A stretch of DNA of 11,000 nt from Glandiceps talaboti (GCF_964340395.1 NC_135560.1:16996598-17007597); one strand, 5' to 3'. Shown: positions 1-8,399, numbered from the stretch's first letter. Numbers and translations: made by a program. Notes: generated by a model not told the origin, from the letters alone.

Positions 1-151
1 TATATGCCTGTTAAAAACTGTACCAAACAGTGATTTCCTAAATATGTAATATTCAAGAAATCTTACACATTGTATCATGTGATACATACACCACAGTAAG
101 TTTCTCACATGCTTTATATCAAAGTACTTGCCTTGTCTTTTGTTCTTTTAG
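1..151 (+). other. FAM172A: 3' end of an upstream intron of the FAM172A-like gene
   Basis: This is noncoding sequence ending in a T-rich tract (about 131-149) and AG at 150-151, the acceptor for the first visible exon. No upstream coding exon is visible in it. Confidence 0.8.
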
Positions 152-343
152 GTTGATGCCACAGAGGAGGAACCCAAAAGTTTTATATTCATGAGTGATG
201 ATGCTTTAAGTAATACTGACAAAGTGATGTTGTTAATCCATGGCAGTGGTGTTGTTAGAGCTGGTCAATGGGCAAGAAGTCTAATCATCAATCAAAACAT
301 GGAAAGTGGTACACAGATACCATACATTAAACGTGCAATGAAT
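152..343 (+). CDS. FAM172A: FAM172A-like exon with the LIHGSG oxyanion-type motif
   Basis: This exon is 192 bp (64 codons), with phase-0 boundaries at both ends. The acceptor is a T-rich tract plus TTTTAG before 152. The donor is AAT|GTAAGA at 343/344. It encodes [13 protein letters not shown], then [19 protein letters not shown] and [14 protein letters not shown], ending [13 protein letters not shown]. The LIHGSG stretch corresponds to the strand-turn that forms the oxyanion side of alpha/beta hydrolases. Continuing the frame past 343 reaches a stop at 425 but loses similarity at once, which supports the donor. Confidence 0.95.
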
Positions 344-3300
344 GTAAGAAACTTACCACTGGAATTTGATAGATCTAACCATTTAAAGCCAGACTCTATT
401 CATGAAAAAAGAGTTCCTTTTAAGTAGGGCATTAAAATTTGTGTCAATTCATAGGGATAATCGTAGACACTGTCTATGGGATAATTATGAGCTATGTTTT
501 TGAATGTTTCCTTGCTAAGAGCCTAAAAGCTGTTGGTCATTACATTTCATGACTGATTGAGACTTGCCAGCTGCACAATACAGATATGACAGTGGTTTGG
601 CTATATATATGTGATAAGTAAGTAAAATGTATGAACGTAAGTGATGTATACAGTCGTAGGCATCTTGAACTAGAGTAAAACAACACTAGATGATAGATCA
701 AAGATGTTTGTTAAGTGTAATACCATAAACCTAGATGTTTTCACTACTACAATATTTTGCAATTTTACAGTCTTCAGCAAGTTCTCAAAGACCAATTGTC
801 TCTTATTACCAGACAGGTACATTGTGTTCATGTGCAAAAAGGCGTTTTAGTCAGTACTTATTTTTGCGTTTTTGTTTTCCAGCAAAATTAGCGCAAATAA
901 GTCTTTAGCGAAAATTTCCAGGTTTAGAGTATCTACCTAAAGAAGTATGTGCACCCTCAGTGACAAACATTAAAAAAGACACCAATCATAACCAGAGTTT
1001 CATTTGATGTACTTAGACCTCAGTAATAATGTGATATAATTCCTTCAAGTCACATGACCAGCATGTGACCAGCCACCTGACAACAAATAAAACTTCATCC
1101 AAGGAATGGAGTCAGAATTCTTGAATAGTCAAACATTTTTTTTTCTGTAATAGAGAAATGTCCTTCCATAGCACTGCTCCATACATTTGTCATGTAAGTG
1201 ATGATGAAGGACAAAGCTTCAGTCTACAATCATTGTTCCAATATTTTTAGCTTCAGTGAAATAGTAATTTATTTATTAAATGTTTGTTATATTTGTTTTT
1301 TTTTCATGACAATGACAGGAGGGGTATGGATTGATTATTCTAAATGGCAATGAAAATTACCAAAGAAAGGAAGAAAGAAAGGGAATAAGAGTAAGTAATG
1401 TTAATACCTCTGTATCTAAATATGCATATTGTTTCCATAGCGATATTGATATGCATAAATTACATACAACTACCAGTACGGTCTCGATGCCATGTTGTGT
1501 CTGAATACATACAACTGAATAAATGAAATAGTTCTGCTCATTACAATTGATATTTCTTGAAATAACCCTAAGGCATATAGAGTACTAAAAATATATTTGT
1601 GAATTAAAACCCCATCACCACGTAGACACACACTTGCCTTTTAAAACTTGTTTCTTTTCAATTCTCAGACTGGCCGATTGCATCATCATTTTTTTGTAAT
1701 ATTATTGTAAACTAGTTAAAAAGGGGTCACCCGTATTATGAATATAAAAATATTCGTTTGAAGAGAATTATTTTTTTTGTTACCAGGAGAACCAGACAGC
1801 AGAAAACCATACTCGTTATGTGTGGGATAACTTTGTGATAAGAAGTAAAGCCAAACAGATTGTTATAGTTGCACACAGTTATGGAGGACTCTGTGTAACT
1901 AGTTTGGTAAGTCTTTTCTCTATACCGTGGTAATATGCATGGTGCATCTCTTGGATTGTATTGTACTTCTTTACTTTCATGCCATACTGAATTAGCATTA
2001 ACATTTGGGTGTAAAAATAGTCTTAAGCTATAGAAAAAGTTGGTCCTAAAAGACCACAACTGTGTCACCAAAATTTTAATCTTAATCTCACTTAATCCTA
2101 TCCTTTCATAAAGTAAGGAAAGTATTGTCTGTAACAGTATATGTTTGAAGGAAGGATGATATCTGATTTTCAACAACTTTATAAGTGTGGTTTATACATT
2201 TGTAACACTTTGGAAAAGTGTTTGACACACAGCCATATATGATATAAGGTTTATTACAACTTTAACCCTTAAAACTCTACTAATACTGTGGCCATAAAGA
2301 TTACAGTTAGTTTAGATACCAGTAGGCAGGTTTTTACTTGACTGTCAATGGTAACCTTGACTTTTTTAATTTATTGTAGAATACTATAATTTCTAATTGA
2401 TGAATTAAAACACATGTAGTTTTACAGACAACAGTTTTGTACAGATATATCTGCCAATTGTTCTACATGCTCTACTCTATGCATAATCCAGTAGGCTACC
2501 AGTGCAAACTATATAAGAAATATATCGTGTATCCTCTAAGTGTATTTTATATAGCTTTAAGTATTACAGGCCATGCATGTCTGCACAGATAGTAAGAAAT
2601 AAGATAGATGAGATTTAAGAAGCTAATTCAAGAAATAAAATAAGATATAATCCCTATCTGGATGTAGACTTATCTAGATTTTGTACCTCTGTCATTTAAA
2701 ACTGACATGGACTATGGCTTAATCCATTTCTTTTCATTGTGGACTGTTAGTATATCTAATAATATAATTAGGGAGATTACCTCTGTGAAGAGTTTATCCT
2801 CTGAGTCTGGAGACTAAATTATGAGACAGGATCATTCAGCTAAGGAAAATACGAGTGACCTAAGTGCTATGCTACTTCAAGTCACTAGATTAGTAGTAAC
2901 AAAACCCTTAGGTCATGAGTATTTTCTGGCTGAATGAAGAAAAATATTGGAGAATAACATAATTATACCAGCGCCAGTAATATCAAAGAAAAATCGGGGA
3001 AAGTAATGGCAATTTTGAATGCTTTGACTCATATTTCACACACAACAGAACCAATAACATCGACATGCATTGTCATGACAAAGAACAACTAGGGTATAAA
3101 TGCCATATTTTTTGTTCAACTTGGCTTGTGCATGGTATACTAAAGTAGATACTGCAAAGTGAACTTTTTTCTTACAAATGTGATAATCAGAATAAATTCA
3201 ATGCATGCCCAAATTATCCTTGCATTGACAATTTGCTTTTTAAATGGAAGAAATCACTTTATTTATTCTTTCAGTGTATATCAAGAGAGAAAGCCTTCTA

Positions 3301-4884
3301 CCAGAAAGTGACAGCTGTAGCAATGACAGATTCTATTCACAGCTTACATTTACAGGAAGCAAATGATCCTGTCATCAATTGGTTCATCAAGGTAATGTTT
3401 TAATTGTTAAATTCCTACACTATCAATTTCACTGTATTGTTACAACTTGGAGAATAATCTGACCATTGATACAGCATGTAATAAAAATCACCATTTCTCT
3501 GATAATCTCTCCAAATATGCATATTATACGTAAGTTTAATTCACATGTTTCATGTTGGATAATAAAAATCTAAAGTTTCATCATGAATTTATTTTCAGTA
3601 GCTTCACTGTCGTGTGTCTTTTCCCCTGAAACAAAACCCCTGTGTAAAACAATAATAAACTTTTAACCATAGTTACTATGCAAACCTTCCTACTAAATTT
3701 TACGTACAAGTAGAGCGACCAAATTTTGAATCATAAATGAAAGTAATGCATCCCTTGAAACTCTAGTTTCCGTGGTAAATGTCTAACATTTAAAAGACAA
3801 CTATGTTATTCCCCTACAGAATGCTGTGAACTGGGTTACCTCAGATCAAGAAATTGACACACCTGTTACCAATACAATGCTTGAAGTTCCTAAATTATCA
3901 GCAGGTTTGTAATTCTAGATCACCTAGATGTGTACATGCATGTAATACTCTGCTTACTCTGTCTTCGTGTGTCTCTTTGTCCATGTCAGTCTTTAGAGTG
4001 TTTGCAGGTAGCCATGCAGGTGGTAATGAGGTATGTATGTATTTATGTATGTATGTGTGTATGTATGTATGTGTGTGCATGTGTGCGTGTGTGTGTGCGT
4101 GCATGCATTTGTGCGTGCGTGCGTGCATATGTATGTATGTATGTATGTATGTATGTTATCATATATGAATATGTATGTGCTTATTTATATATTCATGTGT
4201 GTAAGTGTGAGTGTCTATGTTTGCATTTGTTAGCGCATCCCACAATGTCTGGGTGTATGTATATGTGTGTACACAAGCGTATAGTCTGGTGTGTGTGTAC
4301 ATCTGCAGCCTGACACATCAGTTTCTATATGGTGCATGGCAGTGTGTGTTTGTGGATGTAGAAATTGAGTATTTTCTTCATTGTTTGCAGAACGAAATGT
4401 TGTGAAGTTTGTGAAGTCACATCATACATTCTGTAAAACACTTATTTTTTATTGCAGTGATAAGTTTGACTAAGGATAATAAAAACTTTGTGAATTGTCA
4501 TAAAAAATAAGAAAAGTTGTGATGTTGGAAACCTCTCTTTCAGCTAACTGATTTACAATAGAGCATGGTCGGTGTTGTTTAGTATTGCATATTGGTATGG
4601 ACCATTGGATGGATGTACATGTTTGTATAAAGATAGAAATGTTGGGTATATAAATTTGATGGACCATCTGAATATTAATTTAACTTTTTCATTGTTTCCT
4701 TTTTTCTCATATCCTTTATATTGTACTCTCAGGTACAAAGAAACATGAAGAAACATCCCACAAGTGTATAGACTCTATTTTCAAATACTTTACCGAAAAA
4801 CTGTCAAAGGAAGTCCCATCTGGTACGAAAGACAAGTCAGATGTTAAATCTACAGAAGCTGCCAAGGGGGAAGACGTCAAGTAA
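152..4884 (+). CDS. FAM172A: FAM172A-like Arb2-domain protein, C-terminal 245 residues in six exons
   Basis: Join 152-343, 1319-1390, 1787-1906, 3275-3391, 3820-3904 and 4733-4884, stop TAA at 4882-4884. The spliced frame is open throughout. It gives the family landmarks in order: [25 protein letters not shown] (fragment residues 28-42), [38 protein letters not shown] (nucleophile-elbow Ser at residue 119), [21 protein letters not shown] and SIFKYFTE. These match vertebrate FAM172A as I recall it. The family has an alpha/beta-hydrolase fold related to fission-yeast Arb2, a partner of Argonaute. The mammalian protein is reported as a nuclear cotranscriptional regulator linked to AGO2 and CHD7. 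Whether it is an active hydrolase is unsettled. The start codon and N-terminal exons lie upstream of the window; the ATG at 191 is internal, because exon sequence before it is also conserved. Four introns are phase 0 and the last is phase 1. The fragment lacks a long charged linker and the C-terminal tail of the vertebrate form. Orthology is recognised from motifs, not from a search. Confidence 0.93.
856..902. repeat. Small inverted repeat rich in GCGCAAATA/TTAGCG motifs
   Basis: Arms 856-868 (acttatttttgcg) and 892-902 (cgcaaataagt) pair with a two-base bulge. A TTTAGCGAAAA motif follows at 904-914. Short GCG/TTAGCGAAA-type foldbacks of this look are dispersed in many invertebrate genomes. 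Assignment to a particular family is not possible here. Confidence 0.4.
1049..1069. promoter_or_regulatory. Paired CACATG E-box-like sites in inverted orientation
   Basis: GTCACATG at 1049-1056 and its exact reverse complement CATGTGAC at 1062-1069 are separated by five bases. Each half resembles the TCACATG M-box/E-box bound by the MITF/TFE/USF class. It lies inside an intron, so an enhancer role is possible, but an 8-bp palindrome with no conservation data is weak evidence. Confidence 0.25.
1319..1390 (+). CDS. FAM172A: FAM172A-like exon: EGYGLIILN strand and short linker
   Basis: This exon is 72 bp (24 codons), phase 0 at both ends. The acceptor is CATGACAATGACAG|GA and the donor AGA|GTAAGT at 1390/1391. 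It encodes [14 protein letters not shown], matching the vertebrate EGYGVIVLNPNENY segment, then a short basic run ([10 protein letters not shown]). In vertebrates, as I recall, this strand is followed by a much longer charged insert. Here only about 15 residues separate it from the next conserved helix. Confidence 0.93.
1391..1786 (+). other. FAM172A: Intron (396 bp) of the FAM172A-like gene
   Basis: Begins GTAAGT and ends with a T-rich tract and TTACCAG at 1786. I looked for a skipped phase-0 exon that could carry the vertebrate linker insert. No open segment with acceptor and donor is visible. Confidence 0.88.
1787..1906 (+). CDS. FAM172A: FAM172A-like exon with the AHSYGG nucleophile elbow
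   Basis: This exon is 120 bp (40 codons), phase 0 at both ends. The acceptor is TTTTTTTTGTTACCAG and the donor TTG|GTAAGT at 1906/1907. It encodes [17 protein letters not shown], then [18 protein letters not shown]. The HSYGG stretch fits the strand-Ser-helix elbow of alpha/beta hydrolases, with Ser at fragment residue 119; the usual first Gly of GxSxG is His, as in vertebrate FAM172A. An opposite-strand open frame over 1736-2176 is a shadow of this exon and the adjoining intron. Confidence 0.95.
1907..3274 (+). other. FAM172A: Intron (1368 bp) of the FAM172A-like gene
   Basis: Begins GTAAGT and ends TTTATTCTTTCAG at 3274. It contains one clear inverted-repeat element (2832-2937). The remainder is AT-rich single-copy-looking sequence without a recognisable exon. 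Confidence 0.88.
2832..2937. repeat. 106-bp inverted-repeat (MITE-like) element in an intron
   Basis: The left arm 2832-2864 starts tcattcagc and ends tgacctaag. The right arm 2907-2937 is its imperfect reverse complement, starting cttaggtca and ending gctgaatga. About 42 bases separate the arms, with weaker pairing inside. I see no clear target-site duplication, so the element is old or was not moved by a cut-and-paste transposase. Confidence 0.6.
3275..3391 (+). CDS. FAM172A: FAM172A-like exon with the MTDSIHS segment
   Basis: This exon is 117 bp (39 codons), phase 0 at both ends. The acceptor is TTTATTCTTTCAG and the donor AAG|GTAATG at 3391/3392. It encodes [17 protein letters not shown], then [20 protein letters not shown]. 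It corresponds to the vertebrate segment running KVTAVALTDSVH and the helix that follows. The Asp and His of TDSIH (fragment residues 147 and 150) are family-conserved and lie where further active-site residues could be. Calling them catalytic is inference. Confidence 0.94.
3392..3819 (+). other. FAM172A: Intron (428 bp) of the FAM172A-like gene
   Basis: Begins GTAATG and ends TTATTCCCCTACAG at 3819. Nothing beyond AT-rich sequence is seen in it. Confidence 0.88.
3820..3904 (+). CDS. FAM172A: FAM172A-like exon with the NWV and KLSAG segments
   Basis: This exon is 85 bp, entering in phase 0 and leaving in phase 1, so the next codon is split as G|GT. It encodes [16 protein letters not shown], then [12 protein letters not shown]. 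The vertebrate counterpart keeps NWV, a similar acidic stretch and VSAGT. The donor CAG|GTTTGT at 3904/3905 departs from consensus at +3 to +5 but keeps CAG on the exon side. Splicing here is the only choice that restores the AGT...SIFKYFTE continuation. Confidence 0.9.
4031..4310. repeat. GTAT/GT microsatellite tract
   Basis: The dense core at 4031-4157 mixes GTAT tetramers, GT dimers and GTGC units. A looser TGTG/TATG-rich stretch continues to about 4310. In the transcript it is a long UG-rich element about 125 bases downstream of the last intron's donor. Confidence 0.93.
4441..4511. repeat. Small AT-rich inverted repeat
   Basis: Arms 4441-4452 (cttattttttat) and 4500-4511 (ataaaaaataag) are exact reverse complements, 47 bases apart. 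The composition is simple, so chance pairing is not excluded. Confidence 0.4.
4733..4884 (+). CDS. FAM172A: FAM172A-like terminal coding exon and stop
   Basis: The acceptor CTCTCAG precedes 4733. GT completes the split Gly codon, followed by 49 codons and TAA at 4882-4884. It encodes [16 protein letters not shown] then KYFTEKL, followed by a hydrophilic tail ending [11 protein letters not shown]. The [11 protein letters not shown] part aligns with the vertebrate FPSIFKFFTE helix. The tail is Lys/Ser/Glu-rich, looks disordered and is shorter than in vertebrates. It does not end in the HEEL-type ER-retrieval-like sequence I recall for human FAM172A. Confidence 0.93.
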
Positions 4885-5005
4885 CAGACATGGATACTTT
4901 GACAATTATGAATGTAATCGCATTGCAGAGGGGGCCCTCTATCAGCCTTCACTGTTTACTTTTGTTTTTGAGTATGTATTAAAAGCCAAGACAAGCTAGA
5001 TATGT
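4885..5005 (+). other. FAM172A: Probable 3' UTR of the FAM172A-like gene
   Basis: Noncoding sequence after the TAA. It contains ATTAAA at 4978-4983, and the sequence about 20 bases later (gatatgtgtcat) is modestly GT-rich. The cleavage point is estimated, not seen. A longer 3' UTR using later signals, such as AATAAA at 6457, is possible. Confidence 0.45.
4978..4983 (+). terminator. FAM172A: Candidate polyadenylation signal ATTAAA
   Basis: This is the commonest variant hexamer, 94 bases after the stop codon and the first plausible one downstream. Alternative candidates are ATTAAA at 6412-6417 and AATAAA at 6457-6462. The latter two would put both the foldback element and the tandem repeat inside the 3' UTR. 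Confidence 0.45.
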
Positions 5006-5658
5006 GTCATAGATGAGATGACAGGCCAGTTTACATTATCGCAAGTAATTTTTTTCTCTTGTAAAGTAGAAAATTTAGAAGAACTATAGCAAATTATGGA
5101 TACTTTATTTTATTTGTGTCTTAGTATTATTTGTACATGTGATGTACTAGTGTTCATGGTGGTACTCCTAGGTTGCCAAATGCTCAACACTCGAAATAGT
5201 ATTTTGCTTACATTGCTAGGGAGTCAGATTTTAGAATAGAGCATTGCATGTTGGGTAACATGTCAGAAATTCTTGACAACTCACTCATGATAAAGGACAT
5301 TGAATTAAGCTAAAATGATCTTTGCTTTAAGTATGAGATCATGTTTTTTTGTTGAGTCTATACTTTACTTATCTTTAATAATCTTGTCTTATATTTTATG
5401 CACATATATAAAATGGGAACAGTCTAACTTTGTGTTCTGTGTTGGTTACTTGAGTTTTACATGGAGATTTACTTGTAGCATTCTAACTGCTAGTACTTTT
5501 ACCACTCTAACTGCTACATGTGTAGTACTAAACTGTGTTGAATCAGGTTTATCATGTGCCCTTGCCATAAGTTTGTATATCATGATATAAACATGACATT
5601 ATCAAACAGTCAAAAGAAAACCTGGAGAATATATTGTTCATGGTTCCAAGAATCAATA
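5006..5658. other. Intergenic (or long 3' UTR) sequence, no gene seen
   Basis: AT-rich sequence. A plus-strand open frame at 5315-5590 is hydrophobic and low-complexity, with no recognisable motif or splice context. An 11-bp direct repeat, tctaactgcta, occurs at 5482-5492 and 5506-5516. Confidence 0.6.
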
Positions 5659-5899
5659 GGACAGTAAAATATAGTGAATTTGGAACAGTAAATTGGCAAC
5701 GAATGCAATGTTTTGATCTTTCTGCTACGGACCTTGATCATGCAATGATTTAATTATTTGGTGTCAATGTCTCTCTGCAAAACTGGCAAAACTGACATCA
5801 ATGCTTAATAATTAAATCATTATCTGATCAAGGTCCATAGCTCCAAACTGTCACATTCATTCCACTTTACCATTCCAAAGTAACTATATTTTACTGTCC
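5659..5899. mobile_element. 241-bp foldback (MITE-like) element
   Basis: The left arm 5659-5771 and right arm 5794-5899 are imperfect reverse complements over almost their whole length, with a 22-base loop. Outer ends pair as ggacagtaaaatatagt against actatattttactgtcc. Strong inner blocks are gaccttgatca and atgatttaattatt with their complements. There is no open frame inside. No target-site duplication is evident at the flanks (tcaata / aaaaga). It is best described as a nonautonomous foldback or hairpin element of unknown superfamily. Confidence 0.8.
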
Positions 5900-5910
5900 A
5901 AAAGAAAACT

Positions 5911-6005
5911 AGTCTCAGTTTCCAAGGAAACACCCAGTCTCAGTTTCCAAGGAAACACCCAAGTCACAGTTTTCAAGCAAACACCAAAGTCTCAATATTC
6001 AAGCC
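5911..6005. repeat. Degenerating 25/26-bp tandem repeat, about 3.7 copies
   Basis: Units start at 5911, 5936, 5962 and 5988. Each begins agtctcag or a variant and carries the core tttccaaggaaacaccc. Copies one and two are identical apart from one added base. Copies three and four are progressively diverged and the fourth is partial. The array starts 11 bases after the foldback element. The core holds TTCCAAGGAA, a 10-bp perfect palindrome, so each good copy can form a short hairpin. Confidence 0.85.
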
Positions 6006-7540
6006 TTTTTGAACATATTTCACCATCTTTCACTACATTTTACTCAAATTTGTTCGAGTTATAGTTATATTGTGTTTTCTCAATTTGTACAATTGCAACT
6101 TGAATCAAGTTTCATTGAAAAGCTTGTCAAGGTGTGAAGCTTTTTGAAGATTCAAGCCATGCTTGTGTGTATTTACTGGTAATGCAATTTATGTACAAGA
6201 ACATTAGTTGAAACTTAGGGCTCAGTTACAGACTACCATTTTCCTCACCATGTCATCTTTAACTTTTTACAAAATTGCAATGAGCAAATTTACTTTCCAA
6301 TTTGAATGTCATACATTTGCATTATTGGTCATTTTGTCAACTATTACTGAAAAATTATGATTTTATTCATTTACATATGTTTGAAAAATTGTGTACAGGC
6401 AGTGAGAAATGATTAAATGTAGCAACACTTCCCAATATGAGTAAAAAAAAGGTGAAAATAAAAACAGAAATCCAGAGTGATAAATTGCATAAAATTGGGA
6501 AACCGCCAAACATAATAGTTTGTATTGTGAGCTTGATGGATAGTGCTAGTGTTAGGTTATTTTCATTTGATCTGCTGAACAGGACATATTATTGTAAATT
6601 CTAAAGCATTAACTGTTATTTAGCGATCATTATAATAATTTGTATTAAAACTTAAGTGGTTACATATGCATTTGGTTAAATATGGATTATGATTGCTATC
6701 TAGTCTGTCATAAAACATCAAAGGGTTATCTATGTTATTATTGACAATTTAAAAAAATACTAGTGTAGACTGACGAATTCGCTGTTGTGGATCTTACTTA
6801 TCAATTTCTACATTTTTGTAAGTGAGGCATAAGAAATGGCCAAAACAATTGAATTTCCAGTTTTACATAAATATTCTTTGAGTCATAATTACAGAAAACG
6901 GAAGTTTTCAATGCACCGTTCCTTCCTCATTGTTTCATTCTTTGCTACAAGTGTACAACAATTTGTATAACATTTTGACGGTGAAGGAGATTATATGCAC
7001 TACAGGTATATGTTGGTATTTATAGGAATCACAGAAAACCGTGCTAGTCAGGCTCATGCAAATATTAAAGTGGATTATGTATATGTAGTGATGTATTACG
7101 GTGGTGTACCAAAGATAACAGCATGATGATGGAATAAGGGAAACTTTGCCACTGTCTCCAAATCCTTTACTGACTAAATGGTTGGGTAAGTATTGATACA
7201 GTGTCTGTGTTTAAGTAATGGATTTTGTAGAATACATAGTTTTATTTACACATGAAAAGTAACCTGGCATATATTGATTTTTAAAATAAATATAAATGGC
7301 ATGTTCTGGCATGCACTCTCAAGTGAAAATATATACTCTTGTTTGAATTTATTTTTAATGTATTTAGATTTTCTATAAAACAAGCAACTGAATTTTTTTA
7401 AAGTATTGACAAACTGAAACAGGAAGTGTTCACCAGAAGACTGTGTAACATATTTTACATTAAAGTTGAGGATTTGGCAAGTTACGGATGTTGGTTTACT
7501 TGATAGATAAAAACACATTTACTGCTGAAGCATGATTTTT
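6006..7540. other. Intergenic sequence without a recognisable gene
   Basis: About 1.5 kb of AT-rich, CpG-poor sequence. It contains ATTAAA (6412) and AATAAA (6457) hexamers. The opposite-strand open frame at 7246-7518 shows no domain or conserved-looking motif. No RNA gene is seen. Confidence 0.6.
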
Positions 7541-7543
7541 ATT

Positions 7544-7568
7544 GAGGAGAGTCTAAAATGCTCTCCTC
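7544..7568. repeat. Perfect 8-bp stem-loop
   Basis: gaggagag (7544-7551) and ctctcctc (7561-7568) pair across a nine-base loop. It sits at the left edge of a more CpG-bearing stretch, so it may be part of an old repeat. Confidence 0.4.
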
Positions 7569-7597
7569 TGTCACAATAAGGGATTTTATGTGTCGTT

Positions 7598-7789
7598 GCA
7601 GATATCACGAAATATGCCTAGCGTCAAACATTTGATCGCGGTCAAACTTTTGCCGAGGCCATGTGAGATGATATTGAGAACAATAGTACATGTACTAGTG
7701 TTGCTAAGTGTTTGACTCTTTCAGCTTGACCACCCTCACCTGGCTACTAAGGGCGAAATGGCTCACACGGGATCTCATGAGATATCTGC
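7598..7789. repeat. Possible degraded inverted-repeat element with CpG content
   Basis: gcagatatc (7598-7606) and gatatctgc (7781-7789) are exact reverse complements bounding 192 bp. Internal gtcaaaca and gtgtttgac segments also face each other. The block has more CpG than its surroundings (gatcgcgg, gccgagg, gcgtc) and a 14-bp perfect palindrome at 7684-7697 (tagtacatgtacta). It looks like an old inserted element, not a gene. Confidence 0.35.
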
Positions 7790-7799
7790 CGTGAGATGA

Positions 7800-8276
7800 A
7801 AATCAGTTTATTCTGATGTGTTCAACAGTAAGTGTTATGAATCCAGTAAAGCAACAACTTGAACATGCCAAATCATCAGTTTTGATCATAAAATGTATAT
7901 GCTGCATACAGTCGACAGGCAAACACTTCCCGTTTTAACTGTAAACGTTCTTTAAAATTGATGACCCTGATTGTATTTAAGAAAATATACAGCTGAAGGT
8001 TATCATCAAAGTAAATGTCACTGTAACTGCAAATGTTTTTATGTTAAGTTGATGAGGGAATTGGAGACTTTATTACAAAATACCAATGAGAGAAGAGTGC
8101 CAAAGTTAATTTTATTATTTATTTTTTTAAACTTGTCAGTCTAGACTTTGAATTGCTCACTTACCATCTTTATGGTATGTAATGTACGTAACATTGTTCA
8201 ATTTTCTTTTGTGTGTTAAGTTCTTTCAAATCAAGTTGAAATCATCAGTGGAAGAGTTTTAGCATTATGAGTACAC
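7800..8276. other. Intergenic sequence, nothing recognised
   Basis: AT-rich single-copy-looking DNA between two repeat elements. No coding or RNA gene is supported on either strand. Confidence 0.6.
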
Positions 8277-8399
8277 CTAGGGTGCATTCGGTAGCCAAAA
8301 TGTTTTGTCATTGTTTGGCCAGGGTGACCTGACCCTCTTCTGGACAGTATTATGCATGTTGCACCACAGGAAGCACAGGCTCAGTTAGTTTTGTTTACA

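Larger units (their letters stand above)
344..1318 (+). other. FAM172A: Intron (975 bp) of the FAM172A-like gene
   Basis: GTAAGA at the 5' end; T-rich tract and GACAG acceptor ending at 1318. It holds a small inverted repeat near 856-902 and a pair of CACATG-type sites at 1049-1069. I see no further coding exon in it. Confidence 0.88.
3905..4732 (+). other. FAM172A: Last intron (828 bp) of the FAM172A-like gene, with UG-rich repeat
   Basis: Begins with the weak donor GTTTGT and ends TTATATTGTACTCTCAG at 4732. It contains the GT/GTAT microsatellite (4031-4310) and a small AT-rich inverted repeat (4441-4511). Several plus-strand open frames across the microsatellite are low-complexity Cys/Val/Tyr/Met strings and are not genes. 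Confidence 0.85.

Noticed and set aside
191-427. ATG at 191 as the start of a 78-residue protein
   Set aside because: Conserved coding sequence (SFIF preceded by an acidic stretch) continues upstream to the acceptor at 152. The frame beyond the donor at 343 loses similarity at once.
1736-2176. 146-codon open frame on the minus strand
   Set aside because: It lies opposite a well-supported FAM172A-like exon and its intron. The product has no recognisable motif and reflects antisense reading of AT-rich DNA.
3854-4405. Several overlapping plus- and minus-strand frames rich in Cys, Val, Tyr, Met or His
   Set aside because: They translate the GT/GTAT microsatellite and flanking intron.
5315-5590. 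91-codon hydrophobic frame, a possible membrane protein
   Set aside because: AT-rich DNA yields such Leu/Ile/Ser/Thr-rich frames by chance. No conserved motif, promoter or splice context is seen.
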